A stretch of DNA of 64,000 nt from an uncultured Marinobacterium sp. (GCA_947501565.1 CANMWJ010000011.1:78361-142360); one strand, 5' to 3'; counted from the stretch's first letter, positions 1 through 8,485 are shown. The notes: generated from the letters alone by a model not told the origin. Numbers and translations are program-made.

Positions 1-255
1 ACTCAGGCGCTCCACCTTCACCTCCACCACAAAGCGGTCACCGCTTTTCAGGGAGGCTTTGTAGTCCAGCTCGGAGCGGATCACCACCAAGTGGATGCCC
101 TGCTCAGCCAGTGCAGCGAAGTCCACGCCCTTCTCCAGCAGGAACTCGTGGCGGGCATGTTCCAGATAGTTGAAGTACACACCGTTATTGACGATGCCCT
201 GCATATCCAGTTCGTAGTCGCGGACTTTCAGTTCCAGTCGAAACGGGGTGCTCAT
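1..255 (-). CDS. Acyl-CoA thioesterase, hotdog fold (partial, C-terminus outside window)
   Basis: The N-terminal 85 residues of a 4-hydroxybenzoyl-CoA thioesterase-like (YbgC/FadM-type) protein. It starts at an ATG (253-255) and runs off the left edge without a stop. Visible hallmarks are VRDYELDMQGIVNN, with the family's catalytic-position Asp at about residue 17, followed by YFNYLEHARHEFL, the long central helix of the hotdog fold. Family members hydrolyse acyl-CoA thioesters in the cytoplasm; the chain-length preference cannot be read from this fragment. A HAD phosphatase follows upstream on the same strand. The family assignment is firm, the substrate is not. Confidence 0.85.
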   Translation of the reverse strand, partial: MSTPFRLELKVRDYELDMQGIVNNGVYFNYLEHARHEFLLEKGVDFAALAEQGIHLVVIRSELDYKASLKSGDRFVVEVKVERLS

Positions 256-311
256 TGTGCGGGATTCCTCGATAGGTTGGATCTTAATAAGGGCGTCAGT
301 TTACACCGACT

Positions 312-965
312 TTACAGCTGCTGTCTGATCCAGGCGTGCGCCGCACTCAGGTCAGGCACTTCTACCACCGCTGTGGAAAAGTCATGGCTGGCAGAGAACT
401 GATTGCGGATCGCTACGGTCGCTATACCGGCTGCGCTGGCAGCTCTCACACCGCTTTGCGTGTCTTCCACCGCTACACACTCATCGGCACGTAAGCCCAT
501 CAGATCCATGACGGTGAGGTAGCTGGTTGGGTCCGGTTTATTCACTGGGACGTCATCGCCAGTTACGACGTGCTCAAACAAACCTTTCCAGCCGTGGCCG
601 TAGAGGGAGGCTTCAACGCAAACGCGCTGTGCGCCACTGACTAAACTCAGGCGCAAGCATTCGGCCAGATCCCGCACGATAAAGTCGGCGCCGTCTATCT
701 GGGGGAAACAACTGGAGGCAAGGAATTGGTCGGTGTGATGTAACTTGGCTTCCACTAACGTTTCGACGCTGATATCCAGGTTACGCAGCTGGATGATCAG
801 TTCGGCATTCTGTTCGCAGGGCACGCCCAGCAGCTGCTGCCAGTACTCATCATCGGAGATGTGGCCACCAAGGGGTTCCACCGCCTTGCGCCACAGCGCC
901 ATATGGGTGGTTTCAGAGTCGACCAGGGTGCCGTCGTGGTCGAAGAGTACAGCTTTGAGTGACAT
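312..965 (-). CDS. HAD-superfamily hydrolase (beta-phosphoglucomutase / phosphatase type)
   Basis: A 217-residue HAD subfamily IA protein. Motif I is FDHDGTLVDS, with nucleophile Asp9 and acid/base Asp11. Motif II is the Ser of LVSGAQ, motif III the Lys of NKPDP, and motif IV the acidic pair in VEDTQSGV. The helical cap between motifs I and II (about residues 16-85) is the small-molecule specificity domain. Such proteins dephosphorylate sugar phosphates or related metabolites in the cytosol; the actual substrate is unknown. It lies 56 bp upstream of the thioesterase gene on the same strand and may share its transcript. A REP-like repeat pair separates it from phnN. Confidence 0.85.
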   Translation of the reverse strand: MSLKAVLFDHDGTLVDSETTHMALWRKAVEPLGGHISDDEYWQQLLGVPCEQNAELIIQLRNLDISVETLVEAKLHHTDQFLASSCFPQIDGADFIVRDLAECLRLSLVSGAQRVCVEASLYGHGWKGLFEHVVTGDDVPVNKPDPTSYLTVMDLMGLRADECVAVEDTQSGVRAASAAGIATVAIRNQFSASHDFSTAVVEVPDLSAAHAWIRQQL

Positions 966-1083
966 GAAGGTCTCCGGGTTAGTGTCCTGTGGATACTTTA
1001 CCGGATAAACACGACAGATATGCGAAATGATGGGATCGGCTGGGAGGGGCTACCCGATACTCAACAGCCAATAGCGATACTGT

Positions 1084-1153
1084 GTTGGGCAATGCTGCGC
1101 ATTGGCCAACCTACTCGCATTGTAGGCTGGTTGTCGCGCAGCGAGGCCCAACA
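1084..1153. repeat. REP-like paired palindromic repeat
   Basis: Two imperfect palindromes in a head-to-head pair. Positions 1084-1114 start GTTGGGC and end CCAACCTAC; 1121-1153 start TGTAGGCTGG and end GCCCAACA. Each folds on itself through the GTTGG/CCAAC arms with a GC-rich centre. The same element recurs at 5784, 5968, 6050, 16805, 16904, 33610 and 60167, always between genes. Here it fills the gap between the HAD gene and phnN. Confidence 0.85.
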
Positions 1154-1159
1154 GAGGGA

Positions 1160-1744
1160 TCAGTGCGTAGCGCGCAGGGGTTTGAGCTGCTGCGGAGCCA
1201 GGGTTTCGATCAGCTTGAGCAACTCCTGGATACCGTGCTCCAGATCCGCGTTGTTATCAACCTTCACAATGCTGTCCGGCAGGGTCGCAACGATCTGCTC
1301 ATGGCGATCAAGGCGGCGACGGATCTCCTCCTCATCCTCGCGACCGCGCTGTTTCAGACGCTCGTAAAGGCAGTCCGGGTCAACTTCCACCAGCACCGGG
1401 ATCAAGTTGGGGTAGCTGGCCATGGCGATCTGCAGGTATTCGCGCGAGCCGTTGATCACGACGTTCACGCCTTTTGATAGCCAGTCGTCCACTTCCGAGC
1501 CGATGCCATAGCTGTTGCCGTGGGAGTACCACTGCATGGCAAACATGCCCATGTTGGCACGCATGTCGAACTCTTCAGACGAGAGGTGAATATGGTTTTC
1601 CCCGCCGACGTTCGCGGCACGGGTGATGTAGCGGTGGGCAACAAAACAACCATGGTGCGGTTGCAGGCGTTTGCGGCAACCTTCCAGCAGGCTGTCCTTA
1701 CCGCTGCCGGACGCACCTACCAGATAGAGGAGCTTTCCATTCAT
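1160..1744 (-). CDS. phnN: Ribose 1,5-bisphosphate phosphokinase PhnN
   Basis: A 194-residue P-loop kinase. Its family phosphorylates ribose 1,5-bisphosphate to 5-phosphoribosyl 1-diphosphate (PRPP), the last step of C-P lyase phosphonate use and a minor PRPP route. The Walker A motif is GASGSGKDS (residues about 8-16), with the Asp typical of PhnN replacing the usual Ser/Thr. The guanylate-kinase-like fold continues through AHRYITRAA. I chose the ATG at 1742-1744 because it places MNGKLLYLVGASGSGKDS at the usual N-terminus; the frame is open further upstream but that extension looks non-coding. No other phn gene is nearby, so a stand-alone role in PRPP supply is possible (inference). Confidence 0.85.
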   Translation of the reverse strand: MNGKLLYLVGASGSGKDSLLEGCRKRLQPHHGCFVAHRYITRAANVGGENHIHLSSEEFDMRANMGMFAMQWYSHGNSYGIGSEVDDWLSKGVNVVINGSREYLQIAMASYPNLIPVLVEVDPDCLYERLKQRGREDEEEIRRRLDRHEQIVATLPDSIVKVDNNADLEHGIQELLKLIETLAPQQLKPLRATH

Positions 1745-1865
1745 GTAGTGCAGATCTCTTGGGATCGGATAATGTTCATCCAAGAGTAATCCCAGAATCC
1801 CTGAAAAACCAGAGGTCAAAAGTGCAACATCGGCCCGGAACAGGACAAAGGACAAATTCCAGACA

Positions 1866-1894
1866 CAAAAAAGCCGCTCAAAAGAGCGGCTTTT
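1866..1894 (-). terminator. Rho-independent terminator after ilvIH
   Basis: Stem AAGCCGCTC / GAGCGGCTT with a four-base loop. On the minus strand it is followed by a T-run (TTTTTTG). It lies 16 bp past the ilvH stop codon. Confidence 0.85.
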
Positions 1895-1910
1895 CGAACA
1901 CAAGGTACGG

Positions 1911-2405
1911 TTACAGACTCAGCACTTTCTCGCCGCGAGCCACGCCGGATACACCGGAGCGAACCACTTCAAGGATGCTGGCACCGGACAGCGCTTCGAT
2001 GAAGGCATCCAGTTTGCTGCTGGAACCCACCAGCTGCACGGTGAAGGTGTTCTGTGTTGCGTCGATGATCTGACCACGGAAGATATCCGAAGTACGCTTG
2101 ATCTCTGCACGAACAGTACCGTTGTTGGCCTTCAGCTTGATCATCATCAGCTCACGCTCGATGTGCTCGCCTTCAGTCAGGTCAACAACCTTCACCACGT
2201 CGATCAGCTTGTTCAGCTGCTTGGTGATCTGCTCAACAACACGGTCGTCGCCGATGGTGGTCACGGTCAGACGAGACAGGGTCTCGTCGTCGGTTGGCGC
2301 CACGGTCAAAGACTCGATGTTGAAGTTACGCTGAGAGAACAGCCCCACTACGCGGGACAATGCACCCGGTTCGTTTTCCAGAAGTACAGAAATAATATGG
2401 CGCAT
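1911..2405 (-). CDS. ilvH: Acetolactate synthase small (regulatory) subunit
   Basis: A 164-residue regulatory subunit of acetohydroxyacid synthase, the first common enzyme of valine, leucine and isoleucine synthesis. The N-terminal ACT domain (residues about 1-75) shows NEPGALSRVVGLFSQRNFNIESL, whose Asn11 and Gly14 match positions that bind feedback valine in E. coli IlvH. A C-terminal dimerisation domain follows. The ATG at 2403-2405 gives the family length (163-164) and lies 2 bp after the ilvI stop, so translation is probably coupled. A terminator follows. Confidence 0.96.
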   Translation of the reverse strand: MRHIISVLLENEPGALSRVVGLFSQRNFNIESLTVAPTDDETLSRLTVTTIGDDRVVEQITKQLNKLIDVVKVVDLTEGEHIERELMMIKLKANNGTVRAEIKRTSDIFRGQIIDATQNTFTVQLVGSSSKLDAFIEALSGASILEVVRSGVSGVARGEKVLSL

Positions 2406-2407
2406 GA

Positions 2408-4129
2408 TTAAGTTCTCTCCGTCTTGCTCAACCACATATCACGCATGGCGCCACGTGGTACCTGCATCGGGTATACGTGCTCATACGGATCAACCGCGAT
2501 ATCCATAAATACCAGACGATCTTTCATCGCAAACGCTTCGCGCATCGCACCTTCCAGATCGGAGTACTTATCCACCTTCATACCCACGTGGCCGTAGGAT
2601 TCAGCCAGCTTCACGAAATCTGGCAGGGACTTCATATAGGACTGAGAGTGACGGGACTCGTAGTTCATGTCCTGCCACTGGCGAACCATACCCAGAGACT
2701 GGTTGTTCAGGCAGATGATCTTCACCGGAATATCGTACTGGCTACAGGTAGACAGCTCCTGGATGTTCATCTGGATACTGCCCTCACCGGTAACACAAGC
2801 TACGTCTGCATCCGGGAAGTTCATTTTCACACCCATCGCCGCTGGCAGACCAAAGCCCATGGTGCCCAGACCACCGGAGTTGATCCAACGGTTCGGGTGA
2901 TTGAACTTGTAGTACTGCGCCGCGTACATCTGGTGCTGACCTACGTCGGAACATACGTACGCATCACCGTTGGTGATGGTGTCCAGCATCTCGATAACCT
3001 GCTGCGGTTTCATCAGCTCGGAATCGTCTGTGCGGTAACGACCGCCGTGACGTCCACGCCACTCGTCGATCTGCTCCCACCAGGATTTCATCGCTTCCGC
3101 ATCCAGCTGTTTCTTGGATGCTTTGAGGATGCTCAGCATCTCTTCCAGAACGTTTTTCGCCGGACCTACAATCGGAATGTCCGCACGGATTGTTTTGGAG
3201 ATGGACGCCGGATCTATATCCACGTGGATGATCTTCGCGGTCGGACAGAACTTGTCTGTGCCGTTGGTTACACGGTCATCAAAACGCGCACCGATGTTCA
3301 GGATCACATCCGCGTGGTGCATCGCCATGTTGGCTTCGTAAGAACCGTGCATACCCAGCATGCCCAGGTTGTGCTTGTCACGACCTGCCAGCGCACCCAG
3401 TGCCATCAGCGTGTTAGTGGTTGGTACGTTAACCAGGTTAACCAGCTCACGCAGCTCTTCAGATGCGTGACCGATAACCACACCACCACCGGCCAAAATC
3501 ACCGGACGCTTCGCGCCCAGGAACAGGTCCATCGCTTTCTTGATCTGACCTGAGTGACCACGGCTAACCGGGTTGTAAGAACGCAGTTTAACGTTCTTCG
3601 GATATTCGTATTCGAAGCGGTCGGTCGGCGTCGTCATATCCTTAGGGATATCGACAACAACAGGGCCTGGACGACCGGTCTGTGCAATGTGGAACGCCTT
3701 CTTGATGATCGTAGGGATCTCTTCCGGACGCTGGACACTGAAGTTGTGTTTCACGACCGGACGGGAGATACCGACCATGTCGGTTTCCTGGAACGCGTCC
3801 TCACCAATCAGATGGCTCATTACCTGACCAGTAATAACAACCATCGGAATAGAATCCATATAAGCAGTCGCAATACCGGTTACGGCATTGGTCGCACCCG
3901 GGCCGGACGTTACCAGCGCGACGCCGGCCTTGCCGGTAGCACGCGCGTACGCATCCGCCATATGAGTTGCAGCTTGTTCATGACGCACCAGCACGTGTTT
4001 GACGTCTTCCTGCTGGAATAAGGCATCGTACAGGTGCAGCACGGAGCCACCCGGATAACCGTAGATGTGCTCAACACCCTCATCTTTAAGGGCGCGTACC
4101 ACCATTTCTGCGCCTGAAAGTAATTCCAC
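2408..4129 (-). CDS. ilvI: Acetolactate synthase large (catalytic) subunit
   Basis: A 573-residue thiamine-diphosphate enzyme that condenses pyruvate with pyruvate or 2-oxobutyrate. The catalytic Glu51 sits in [16 protein letters not shown]. The central FAD-binding domain follows. The TPP/Mg site is [12 protein letters not shown] in the C-terminal third, with [13 protein letters not shown] after it. The start is GTG (4127-4129), preceded by AGGGTGAAAC as a ribosome-binding site. The gene pairs with ilvH just downstream. The isozyme name ilvI rather than ilvB is chosen from the adjacency of an ilvH-sized small subunit. Confidence 0.96.
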   Translation of the reverse strand: MELLSGAEMVVRALKDEGVEHIYGYPGGSVLHLYDALFQQEDVKHVLVRHEQAATHMADAYARATGKAGVALVTSGPGATNAVTGIATAYMDSIPMVVITGQVMSHLIGEDAFQETDMVGISRPVVKHNFSVQRPEEIPTIIKKAFHIAQTGRPGPVVVDIPKDMTTPTDRFEYEYPKNVKLRSYNPVSRGHSGQIKKAMDLFLGAKRPVILAGGGVVIGHASEELRELVNLVNVPTTNTLMALGALAGRDKHNLGMLGMHGSYEANMAMHHADVILNIGARFDDRVTNGTDKFCPTAKIIHVDIDPASISKTIRADIPIVGPAKNVLEEMLSILKASKKQLDAEAMKSWWEQIDEWRGRHGGRYRTDDSELMKPQQVIEMLDTITNGDAYVCSDVGQHQMYAAQYYKFNHPNRWINSGGLGTMGFGLPAAMGVKMNFPDADVACVTGEGSIQMNIQELSTCSQYDIPVKIICLNNQSLGMVRQWQDMNYESRHSQSYMKSLPDFVKLAESYGHVGMKVDKYSDLEGAMREAFAMKDRLVFMDIAVDPYEHVYPMQVPRGAMRDMWLSKTERT

Positions 4130-4141
4130 TGTTTCACCCTC

Positions 4142-4406
4142 TCACTGCGTCGGTTTCATACCGACAAACTTAATTTCTGCAACGAATGAACGAAGCCTGC
4201 CCATCAGACGATGGTGACGCCCTAGATAGGTAAACTTATAAATAACCGTTCCTGATAAACGAGACACAAGCGGCTCACGTTCGGGTGCTCGCCAAGTCTG
4301 AGGATCTCTCAGCTGGCAGACCTTCAGGAAGTTAAGCGGCATACTTAACTCCGCCGGGGCGTTCGGGGTGGCCTAGTAACCCAAGGTCGGAAGAAAATTG
4401 GCCGTA
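4142..4406 (-). other. ilvIH 5' leader with possible upstream ORF
   Basis: About 265 nt separate the predicted ilvI promoter from the ilvI start. It contains a 66-codon reading frame (ATG at 4340-4342, stop at 4142-4144) preceded by GGAG at a good spacing and ending 12 nt before the ilvI GTG. Its ribosome-binding site and start codon lie in a small hairpin (GTTAAG / CTTAAC, 4331-4349). A second hairpin (GTCGGT / ACCGAC, 4149-4165) sits just before ilvI. The peptide resembles no family I know and is not notably rich in branched-chain residues, so a classical attenuator peptide is not supported. It may be non-coding. Confidence 0.35.
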
Positions 4407-4435
4407 ATTCTCGCATTTAGCCGCCGTTTGATCAA
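4407..4435 (-). promoter_or_regulatory. Candidate sigma70 promoter for ilvIH
   Basis: Minus-strand TTGATC (4430-4435), a 17-bp spacer and GAGAAT (4407-4412), with TGC directly before the -10 box (extended -10). It matches only in part, but it is the best-placed promoter in the 434-bp gap between ilvI and the divergent gene at 4564. Confidence 0.45.
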
Positions 4436-4495
4436 CCGGCAGCCAGCGAAAAACGGATAATGCAGAGAGTTCTGGATCGGGTTATAGTGATGAAA

Positions 4496-4532
4496 AACCA
4501 CAGATTTTTAAGTTTGGTTTACAACTGTGGTT
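4496..4532. promoter_or_regulatory. Inverted repeat upstream of the small unknown gene
   Basis: Perfect 8-bp arms AACCACAG (4496-4503) and CTGTGGTT (4525-4532), with 21 AT-rich bases between them. It lies 31 bp before the start of the 88-residue gene. It could be an operator or a leader hairpin; the sequence does not decide. Confidence 0.4.
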
Positions 4533-4563
4533 CAGAACATCAGATTATCTAAGGAGCGCGTCG

Positions 4564-4830
4564 ATGAGCGTTGCAGAAATTAAGAATAAAGACCGCGTAA
4601 TTAACGAGTTAATGCTCTTTATCCGTAAAGTCCTGGCGGAACCGGAGATCTGCGAAAAAGCGATCGAGATCGCGCGTAAGCACATCAACGATCCAAACGC
4701 TGACGTGCTGATTGCTGACGAGCTCTCTTCCGCCACCAACGTCAAGATTCCGGTGGAGCACAGCGATGCTGACACCCTGTTCCTGCAGGTACTGAAAGAC
4801 GTGGTACGCGACGAGACCGCACTGTACTAA
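4564..4830 (+). CDS. Small conserved-looking protein of unknown function
   Basis: An 88-residue cytoplasmic protein that I do not recognise. It has a strong ribosome-binding site (AAGGAG, 8 nt before the ATG) and codon use like its neighbours, so it is very likely a real gene. The N-terminal half (about residues 3-45) is rich in Lys, Glu, Ile and Leu and should be helical, with one Cys at about residue 30. The middle is acidic (DPNADVLIADE). There is no signal peptide or membrane segment. It is transcribed alone, divergently from ilvIH and convergent with the sterol-desaturase-like gene. No function is proposed. Confidence 0.75.
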   Translation: MSVAEIKNKDRVINELMLFIRKVLAEPEICEKAIEIARKHINDPNADVLIADELSSATNVKIPVEHSDADTLFLQVLKDVVRDETALY

Positions 4831-4868
4831 CCGCACGGTACTTTAAGGTACGTCACGTCCCTCATTCT

Positions 4869-4890
4869 GCAGAGGCTAGCCTGCCTCTGC
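4869..4890. terminator. Hairpin between converging genes
   Basis: GCAGAGGC (4869-4876) and GCCTCTGC (4883-4890) pair perfectly around a six-base loop, ending on the stop codon of the minus-strand gene. There is no T-tract on the plus side beyond a mixed pyrimidine run, so it is a weak or bidirectional terminator at best. Confidence 0.45.
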
Positions 4891-5723
4891 TACTTCCCTT
4901 TCCGCCTGAACGGCACCCACAATACTCCCGGTAACCACTGGGTTACCTTCGGATCATCAAATCCCTCTACACCAATTTTCATGCCCCGCTGACCGGCGTC
5001 CGGCTGTGCTTTATAGGTGCCGAAGATGCGATCCCACCAAGGCAGGTTAAAACCAAAGTTACTGTTGGTTTCATCCAGTTGGCGAGAGTGATGTACCCGG
5101 TGCATATCCGGTGTGACCAGCACCAGCCGCAGATAACGATCCAGCGTGGCTGGCAGACGGATATTGCCGTGGTTGAACATCGCCGCACCGTTCAGTATCA
5201 CTTCAAACAGGATCACCGCCAGCGGGGATATACCTAATACGCAGATAAGCGCAAACTTGATCAGCATGGAGAGAATTATTTCGATCGGGTGGAAACGCGC
5301 GCCGGTGGTCACGTCGTAATCCAGGTCCACGTGGTGCACCCGGTGCAAACGCCACAGGATCGGAACATGATGAAAGATCACATGCTGGGTATAGATCGCC
5401 AGATCCATCAACAATAGGTTCAGTATCAGGCTGGCAACCAGTGGCAACTCGATCAGGTTGAACAGTCCCCAGCCACTGTCTTGTGCCCATACGGCCACAC
5501 CCACCGCAGCCGCCGGAAATAGCAGTCGCAGAATAAAGCTGTTGAGAAACACCAGTCCCAGGTTGTTGCTCCAGCGCAGCAGCTTAGATACGCGCAGCTC
5601 GCGTCGTGGCGCCAGCAGCTCCCAACAGGCCACCAGCGACAGAATGCCGAAGAAACAGCTCAGGCGGATGGTGGTTTCGTGGGTGGTGATAAAGGTGGCG
5701 AGGTCCATGGCGACGTCCGGCAT
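4890..5723 (-). CDS. Sterol desaturase / fatty acid hydroxylase family membrane protein
   Basis: A 277-residue integral membrane di-iron enzyme of the fatty acid hydroxylase superfamily. The His-box pattern is clear: HVIFHH, then HRVHH near the middle, and HRVHHSR with a nearby HGNIR in the C-terminal part. Several hydrophobic segments lie in the first 130 residues. The family inserts hydroxyl groups or double bonds into lipids with O2; the substrate here is unknown. The ATG at 5721-5723 is preferred because AAGGAG lies 11 nt upstream; the frame extends further but runs into repeat DNA. It stands alone, followed by REP-like repeats on its 5' side. Confidence 0.85.
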   Translation of the reverse strand: MPDVAMDLATFITTHETTIRLSCFFGILSLVACWELLAPRRELRVSKLLRWSNNLGLVFLNSFILRLLFPAAAVGVAVWAQDSGWGLFNLIELPLVASLILNLLLMDLAIYTQHVIFHHVPILWRLHRVHHVDLDYDVTTGARFHPIEIILSMLIKFALICVLGISPLAVILFEVILNGAAMFNHGNIRLPATLDRYLRLVLVTPDMHRVHHSRQLDETNSNFGFNLPWWDRIFGTYKAQPDAGQRGMKIGVEGFDDPKVTQWLPGVLWVPFRRKGK

Positions 5724-5783
5724 TAACAGTGATACTCCTTCTACGACTGTAACGCGGAAACTGATGGATGAGAACTGGATCGC

Positions 5784-5854
5784 TGTTGGGCATCGCTGCG
5801 CGATGGCCAACCTACCTGACCTGTAGGTTGGCGACGAGCGCAGCGACTCCCAAC
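5784..5854. repeat. REP-like paired palindromic repeat
   Basis: Head-to-head pair: TGTTGGGCATCGCTGCGCGA... to CCAACCTAC, then TGTAGGTTGGCGACGAGCGC to CTCCCAAC. Same family and arrangement as 6050-6120, from which it differs by only a few bases. Confidence 0.9.
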
Positions 5855-5967
5855 GCGACACTCTCCGGCCACCTATTGGGTGACGCCGCATTTAACCCCA
5901 TCAGAAAACTGCCGCTTCAAGAAATCATGTCTCTATCCGACCTGCGAGGTAGCCGACTTACGTGTGG

Positions 5968-6000
5968 TGTAGGTTGGTCTGAGCGCAGCGAAGCCCAACA
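5968..6000. repeat. Single REP-like palindromic repeat
   Basis: One unit, TGTAGGTTGGTCTGAGCGCA to GCCCAACA, with a GAGCGCAGCGAAGC core of the third sequence variant of this family. Confidence 0.85.
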
Positions 6001-6049
6001 CTGTGGTGGCGCATAGGTTGTAGAATAACACGGCAACACAAAAACCACC

Positions 6050-6120
6050 GTCGGGCATCGCTGCGCGATGGCCGACCTACCTGACCTGTAGGTTGGTGAC
6101 GAGCGCAGCGACTCCCAACA
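6050..6120. repeat. REP-like paired palindromic repeat
   Basis: Near-copy of 5784-5854: GTCGGGCATCGCTGCGCGAT to CCGACCTAC, then TGTAGGTTGGTGACGAGCGC to CTCCCAACA. The compensating changes GTCGG/CCGAC keep the stem paired, which suggests selection or conversion for the hairpin. Confidence 0.9.
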
Positions 6121-6150
6121 TCAGACATTCGATTTGTATTGCGCAGAAAC

Positions 6151-6190
6151 AAAAAAGCCCCGGCGGAATGCTCTCCCGCCGGGGCTTTTA
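6151..6190 (-). terminator. Rho-independent terminator of the ureohydrolase gene
   Basis: A long stem AAAAGCCCCGGCGG / CCGCCGGGGCTTTT around a ten-base loop. It is followed on the minus strand by TTTTTTG. It lies 18 bp past the stop codon at 6208. Confidence 0.88.
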
Positions 6191-6207
6191 CTAAATCCGC
6201 TTAGCTA

Positions 6208-7179
6208 TCAGGCTTCAGCTTTAGCGCGTTCACCTCGGGCGTGGAAGACGTACCCGATCAGATTCATCAGAACCTGTGCCGCCAGGATACTGGTCGAGCC
6301 GGTCTGATCGTAATCCGGTGCCACTTCACACAGATCGATACCCACAACTTCACCCTGTTTGGCAACACCCTGCAGCACTTCCATCACCTCGTAGTAGGTG
6401 AAACCGCCGTGGCTTGGCGTACCGGTGCCCGGCGCGATGGACGGATCAAAACCGTCGATATCGATGGTGATGTAGTAGTTCACCCCTTTCGGGATCAGTG
6501 CCAGCACACCTTCAGGGCCCAAGCGACGCACATCACGTACGGACAGTACGGTGGAACCCGCGTTTTCCGCAGCTTGGTGGTCGGTACGGTTGGAGGAGGA
6601 GACGTTGCGGATACCCAGCTGGGTCATGCCAGTAACAAACTCTTTCTCGGACGCACGACGAATCGGGTTACCGTGGCCGAAGCGCACACCGTGACGCTCG
6701 TCCACGAAATCCAGGTGGGCGTCGATCTGGATGATGTGCAGCGGGCCTTGCTCTTCGAACGCGCGGATGATCGGTGCGTTCACGGAGTGGTCTCCACCTA
6801 CAACCACCGGCAGCGCACCCGCATCCAGAATCTTGCGTACGCCGTATTCGATGTTGGCGTGGCTCTTCTCGGTGTTGGTGTGCACCATGTCGGCGTCGCC
6901 GATGTCGACGATATCCACACCTTCCAGATACATCACATCATCTTCGTGATCGTAGGCACCGCTGTGACCGAAGGAGAACAGGGTGGAGGCTTCACGCACC
7001 GCGCGTGGGCCCATACGGGCACCGGAGCGCCACTGTGTACCGCAATCGAACGGCGCGCCCATAAACGCGACGTCGGCGTTGATGTTATCCCAGTCTTCAC
7101 AGGTACGGCTTTTGGCAAAGGTACAAAAGCCAACAAAAGGCAGATTCAAGCGGCCTTTTTCGTAAGCGTTATCACTCAT
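6208..7179 (-). CDS. speB: Agmatinase-like ureohydrolase (arginase family)
   Basis: A 323-residue binuclear-manganese ureohydrolase. The metal ligands are visible in GGDHS (about residue 128), IDAHLDF (about 151) and DIDGFDPS (about 243). PFDCGTQWRSGARMGPRAVRE near residue 43 is the usual substrate-loop region, and the GTGTPSHGG motif follows the last metal site. The family removes urea from guanidino compounds: agmatine to putrescine, but also guanidinobutyrate or guanidinopropionate. The neighbouring LysR gene and TRAP transporter hint at an imported guanidino carboxylate (inference), so the symbol speB is provisional. A strong terminator follows. Confidence 0.88.
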   Translation of the reverse strand: MSDNAYEKGRLNLPFVGFCTFAKSRTCEDWDNINADVAFMGAPFDCGTQWRSGARMGPRAVREASTLFSFGHSGAYDHEDDVMYLEGVDIVDIGDADMVHTNTEKSHANIEYGVRKILDAGALPVVVGGDHSVNAPIIRAFEEQGPLHIIQIDAHLDFVDERHGVRFGHGNPIRRASEKEFVTGMTQLGIRNVSSSNRTDHQAAENAGSTVLSVRDVRRLGPEGVLALIPKGVNYYITIDIDGFDPSIAPGTGTPSHGGFTYYEVMEVLQGVAKQGEVVGIDLCEVAPDYDQTGSTSILAAQVLMNLIGYVFHARGERAKAEA

Positions 7180-7455
7180 ATTTCTGCAACCTTACTTTTT
7201 ATTCTTCGCCCGGCGCGGGTGGCCGGTCGCGAGTTAACTGAACGCCTGTGCGCCAACATTGAGACGGCTATCGGTTTTGGCTCACAGCGAGATCAGTATT
7301 GCAAAAGCACTTACTTCCAAAAATATAAAACTTGAAATGTTCACATCACAAAATTCTATATAAGTACTTTTACCAGCAAGGTTTCAGATCGGATAAAGCC
7401 CTATAAAAACAAAGGGATAAATACCACTTTACCAAGGCGTGGCAACAACCTGAAA

Positions 7456-8352
7456 TCAGCGTTTAGAAAGGGCCTTGATGGAGGCTTCAATATCCTCCAC
7501 AAACACCCGGGTGATGTTTTTCGGCGCCGGTGAGGAACGAACCGCCAGCTGGAAATCGGAACTCCAGTTAAGACCCAAGTGTTCGAGCGCCCGCATCTCA
7601 CCGCGCTCCACCCACTGTTGGGCGTAGTGCACGGGCAGGAAACCCATAAAACTGCCGCTGGTGATCAGGATCGCCTGCGCCTCCATGTTGGAGACCGACG
7701 CGGTGTTGTGGTTCTTGCGGAAATACTGCAGGTCCGCCTGCTGCAGGTAGGTACGCGATGAGATCGGATGTTTGCGCAGGGTTTCCATGGTGATCTCTTC
7801 GTCGGGCAGGTCGAAGAGCGGGTGTCCCTTACCGCAGTAGAACTTATGCGCTTCGGTATAGAGGTGGCGGTAACGGATGGCGCTATGGCGGTTGGTAAAG
7901 ATGCCGATCGCCAGATGGATGTTGCCGCTGAGCAGTTCACGCTCCAGGTCCTCCGGCGACAGCACCGTCAGTGACAGAGAGACGTCGTTATCCCGACTGT
8001 AGAAGCGATTGATCGCCGCCGGGATCGGAAACTCGTGGTTGGTCACCGTATTGTCGATCAGCCCCACGCGCAGCACCCCGGTGAGTTTATTGCGCAGCTC
8101 ACCCAGGTCCGCATCAAAGTCGTTGATCATGTTCAGCATCTCTCGGCACTTACGGTAGGTAATCTCCCCTTTTTCCGTCAGCCGGAAACCACTGCGGCCA
8201 CGGTGGCACAGCTGAAAACCGAGGCGGATCTCGAAGTCACGGATATGGGTACTGATGGCGGGCTGACTCATCCCCAACGACGCCTGAGCACCGACAAAAC
8301 CGCCGTATTCCACCACGGTACAAAAGGTTTTCATATGTTTGATGGAATGCAT
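7456..8352 (-). CDS. LysR-type transcriptional regulator
   Basis: A 298-residue LysR protein. An N-terminal winged helix-turn-helix (residues about 3-60) includes FVGAQASLGMSQPAISTHIRDFE. The inducer-binding periplasmic-protein-like domain spans about residues 88-290. I chose the ATG at 8350-8352, which has GAGAGGG upstream and gives the normal family length; an upstream in-frame start adds 16 atypical residues. It is transcribed away from dctPQM and toward the ureohydrolase gene. LysR genes usually control the divergent operon, so it probably senses the TRAP substrate or its product. The 276-bp gap to the ureohydrolase gene leaves room for a separate promoter. Confidence 0.92.
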   Translation of the reverse strand: MHSIKHMKTFCTVVEYGGFVGAQASLGMSQPAISTHIRDFEIRLGFQLCHRGRSGFRLTEKGEITYRKCREMLNMINDFDADLGELRNKLTGVLRVGLIDNTVTNHEFPIPAAINRFYSRDNDVSLSLTVLSPEDLERELLSGNIHLAIGIFTNRHSAIRYRHLYTEAHKFYCGKGHPLFDLPDEEITMETLRKHPISSRTYLQQADLQYFRKNHNTASVSNMEAQAILITSGSFMGFLPVHYAQQWVERGEMRALEHLGLNWSSDFQLAVRSSPAPKNITRVFVEDIEASIKALSKR

Positions 8353-8473
8353 AAACGCTACCCTCTCAGTCGCTACGGTGTTCCTACAGTCACCCGTCAA
8401 TCAGCCCACTTTGCGGTTCTAGCCACAGCGAACGCCGACGTAACTGTTCAATACTTGATCAGAATTTACATTA

Positions 8474-8485
8474 CATTACGTAATG
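8474..8485. promoter_or_regulatory. Candidate LysR operator between LysR gene and dctP
   Basis: A perfect 12-bp palindrome CATTACGTAATG in an AT-rich stretch, lying in the 234-bp divergent intergenic region about 100 bp before dctP. LysR proteins bind short dyads at such positions, but the classical T-N11-A form is only loosely met. Confidence 0.4.

Larger units (their letters stand above)
5724..6207. other. 484-bp gene-free interval holding three REP-like elements
   Basis: Between the desaturase-like gene and the ureohydrolase gene there is no convincing reading frame. It holds the paired repeats at 5784-5854 and 6050-6120, a single repeat at 5968-6000, and the speB-side terminator at 6151-6190. 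The remaining bases (5855-5967, 6001-6049) show nothing I can interpret beyond the promoter region expected for the desaturase-like gene. Confidence 0.7.

Noticed and set aside
1745..1903. A 53-residue N-terminal extension of PhnN
   Set aside because: The extension is not family-like and would displace the P-loop from its usual position near residue 10.
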